Shown in pieces: positions 6,541-7,334 of a stretch of 7,334 nucleotides of DNA. The stretch comes from Desulfobacteraceae bacterium (GTDB taxonomy: Bacteria > Desulfobacterota > Desulfobacteria > Desulfobacterales > Desulfobacteraceae): assembly GCA_011390435.1 (NCBI GenBank), contig JAABSK010000133.1, forward strand, positions 1 to 7,334, written 5' to 3'. The position numbers and the translations under genes were made by a program. Below the pieces are notes generated by a model. It ran no database searches, had not been told where the DNA came from, and worked only from the letters and a program-made list of their open reading frames with translations. Numbering within the stretch: the first letter of the stretch is position 1; the number at the start of each line of letters is the position of its first letter.

Positions 6541-6795
6541 ATGTTAAAGGTCTATGCTGCAAAATGGTGCCCCCACTGCCGTCAGACAGTGGGCCATTTA
6601 ACGGAAAATCAGATTAAATTTGAGTATATCGAAATCGAAGAGCAGTCGGATGATGTCATCGAAAAGATTGTCGAGGTCAACGGCGGGGATGACTGGGTGG
6701 TTCCCACCCTTGAATTCAACGGCAAGTGGCGGGAAGGAAAGGTATACGATAAAAAAGGCCTGGATGCGGATCTTCGTCAGCTGGGTGTGATTTAA
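6541..6795 (+). CDS. Small glutaredoxin/thioredoxin-fold protein with CPHC active site
   Basis: This 84-residue protein has a compact glutaredoxin-like pattern: strand one KVYAAKWC, active site C10-P-H-C13, a second strand IKFEYIEIE (25-33), and the cis-proline loop VVPTLEF with P55. Both catalytic cysteines and the cis-proline are present, so it should be a working dithiol oxidoreductase. It has no signal peptide and is therefore cytoplasmic. CPHC is the DsbA-type dipeptide and usually gives a more oxidising redox potential than the CPYC of glutaredoxins. Its partner is unknown. An acidic patch (EIEEQSDDVIE) follows strand two. AAAGGA at 6525-6530 lies ten bases before the ATG, a slightly long spacing. 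The DUF362 gene starts 18 bases after the stop, so the two are probably one transcript. It could be annotated as glutaredoxin family or NrdH-like, and sequence alone does not separate these. Confidence 0.85.
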   Translation: MLKVYAAKWCPHCRQTVGHLTENQIKFEYIEIEEQSDDVIEKIVEVNGGDDWVVPTLEFNGKWREGKVYDKKGLDADLRQLGVI

Positions 6796-6813
6796 ATTCC
6801 TTCAGGTATCACA

Positions 6814-7334
6814 ATGGCAAAACTTGCGCTTATCCGCTGTGAATCCTATGATGAAGAAGCGGTCAGCCAGGCGGTTGATCAGGGGCTTTCCCTTCTGGGA
6901 GGCCCTGAAAAATTTGTCCGTCCGGGTGAAACCCTGCTGATCAAGCCCAACCTTCTTGCAGGGGATGCGCCTGAAAAGAGTGTGACCACTCATCCTGCCG
7001 TGTTCAGAGCCGTGTGTCAGGCGTTTCTCACGGCTGGGGCAACGCTTTCCTACGGGGATTCGCCTGCCATCGGAAAAACAGAACGGGCAGCAAAAAAAGC
7101 CGGTCTGGCCAGCGTTGCGGAAGAGCTGGGCATTCCTCTGGCGGATTTTACAACCGGGGTTGATCTGTTTTTTGACAAAGGGATTCAGAACAAACGGTTT
7201 ACCCTTGCCAAAGCCGTACTGGCGCATGATGGCCTCATCAGCCTGCCAAAGTTGAAAACCCACGGTCTGGAAAGGATTACCGGCGCGGTCAAAAACCAGT
7301 TCGGCTGTATACCGGGAGTTTTGAAAGGGGAGTT
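6814..7334 (+). CDS. DUF362 domain-containing protein (C-terminal part outside the window)
   Basis: Translation from ATG at 6814 gives 173 open codons to the window edge. The sequence has the recognisable DUF362 pattern: LLIKPNLL at 41-48, a THPAVFRAV segment at 59-67, YGDSP at 80-84, and the block SLPKLKTHGL followed by ITGAVKNQFGCIPG around 143-168. The family is common in anaerobes and is often fused to or found beside ferredoxin-type Fe-S domains. No general biochemical role is settled. Full-length proteins have roughly 300-400 residues, so any C-terminal 4Fe-4S motifs would lie beyond the window. CAGG a few bases upstream is a modest ribosome site. The short gap to the CPHC protein gene suggests a shared transcript and perhaps a redox role, which is inference only. 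Confidence 0.85.
   Translation, partial: MAKLALIRCESYDEEAVSQAVDQGLSLLGGPEKFVRPGETLLIKPNLLAGDAPEKSVTTHPAVFRAVCQAFLTAGATLSYGDSPAIGKTERAAKKAGLASVAEELGIPLADFTTGVDLFFDKGIQNKRFTLAKAVLAHDGLISLPKLKTHGLERITGAVKNQFGCIPGVLKGE

Noticed and set aside
6802..7263. 153-codon minus-strand open frame opposite the DUF362 gene
   Set aside because: The plus strand clearly encodes DUF362 motifs in this stretch, so the minus frame is a shadow.

Overview
The window looks like chromosomal DNA of an anaerobic, probably sulfate-reducing bacterium of the Desulfobacterota (Desulfobacterales-like). This is an inference from gene content: two RACo-type ASKHA ATPases, a DUF362 protein, a rubredoxin-less rubrerythrin-like protein and a GlcD-type FAD oxidase, with GC content that looks moderate. 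No rRNA, tRNA, CRISPR array, transposase or phage gene was seen. Coding density is high.

Layout. (1) Positions 1-521, minus strand: N-terminal third of a FAD-linked oxidase of the GlcD / D-lactate dehydrogenase type, cut by the window edge. (2) 522-739: divergent intergenic region with a good sigma-70-like promoter facing right and a weaker one facing left. (3) 740-4230, plus strand: a tandem pair of paralogous ASKHA proteins related to RACo, the reductive activator of corrinoid enzymes. The first carries an N-terminal 2Fe-2S ferredoxin domain. The second begins directly at the middle domain and has no ferredoxin. Their stop and start codons share one base. (4) 4267-6363, minus strand: a three-gene run in the order PHP-domain phosphoesterase, TrmJ-type RNA 2'-O-methyltransferase, ferritin-like diiron protein. 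It converges on the ASKHA pair. (5) 6364-6540: a second divergent intergenic region. (6) 6541 to the end, plus strand: a small glutaredoxin-fold protein with a CPHC active site, then the N-terminal part of a DUF362 protein, cut by the window edge.

The ASKHA pair is the most distinctive element. Known family members use ATP and a low-potential electron from the 2Fe-2S cluster to reduce Co(II) to Co(I) in corrinoid proteins, restoring methyl-transfer activity. A ferredoxin-less partner translated right behind a complete one suggests an asymmetric complex or a divided task. No corrinoid protein or methyltransferase lies in this window, so the target is unknown. The minus-strand group (possible histidinol-phosphatase, tRNA modification, diiron protein) reads as a housekeeping operon without an obvious single pathway. 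The CPHC protein and the DUF362 protein probably share a transcript.
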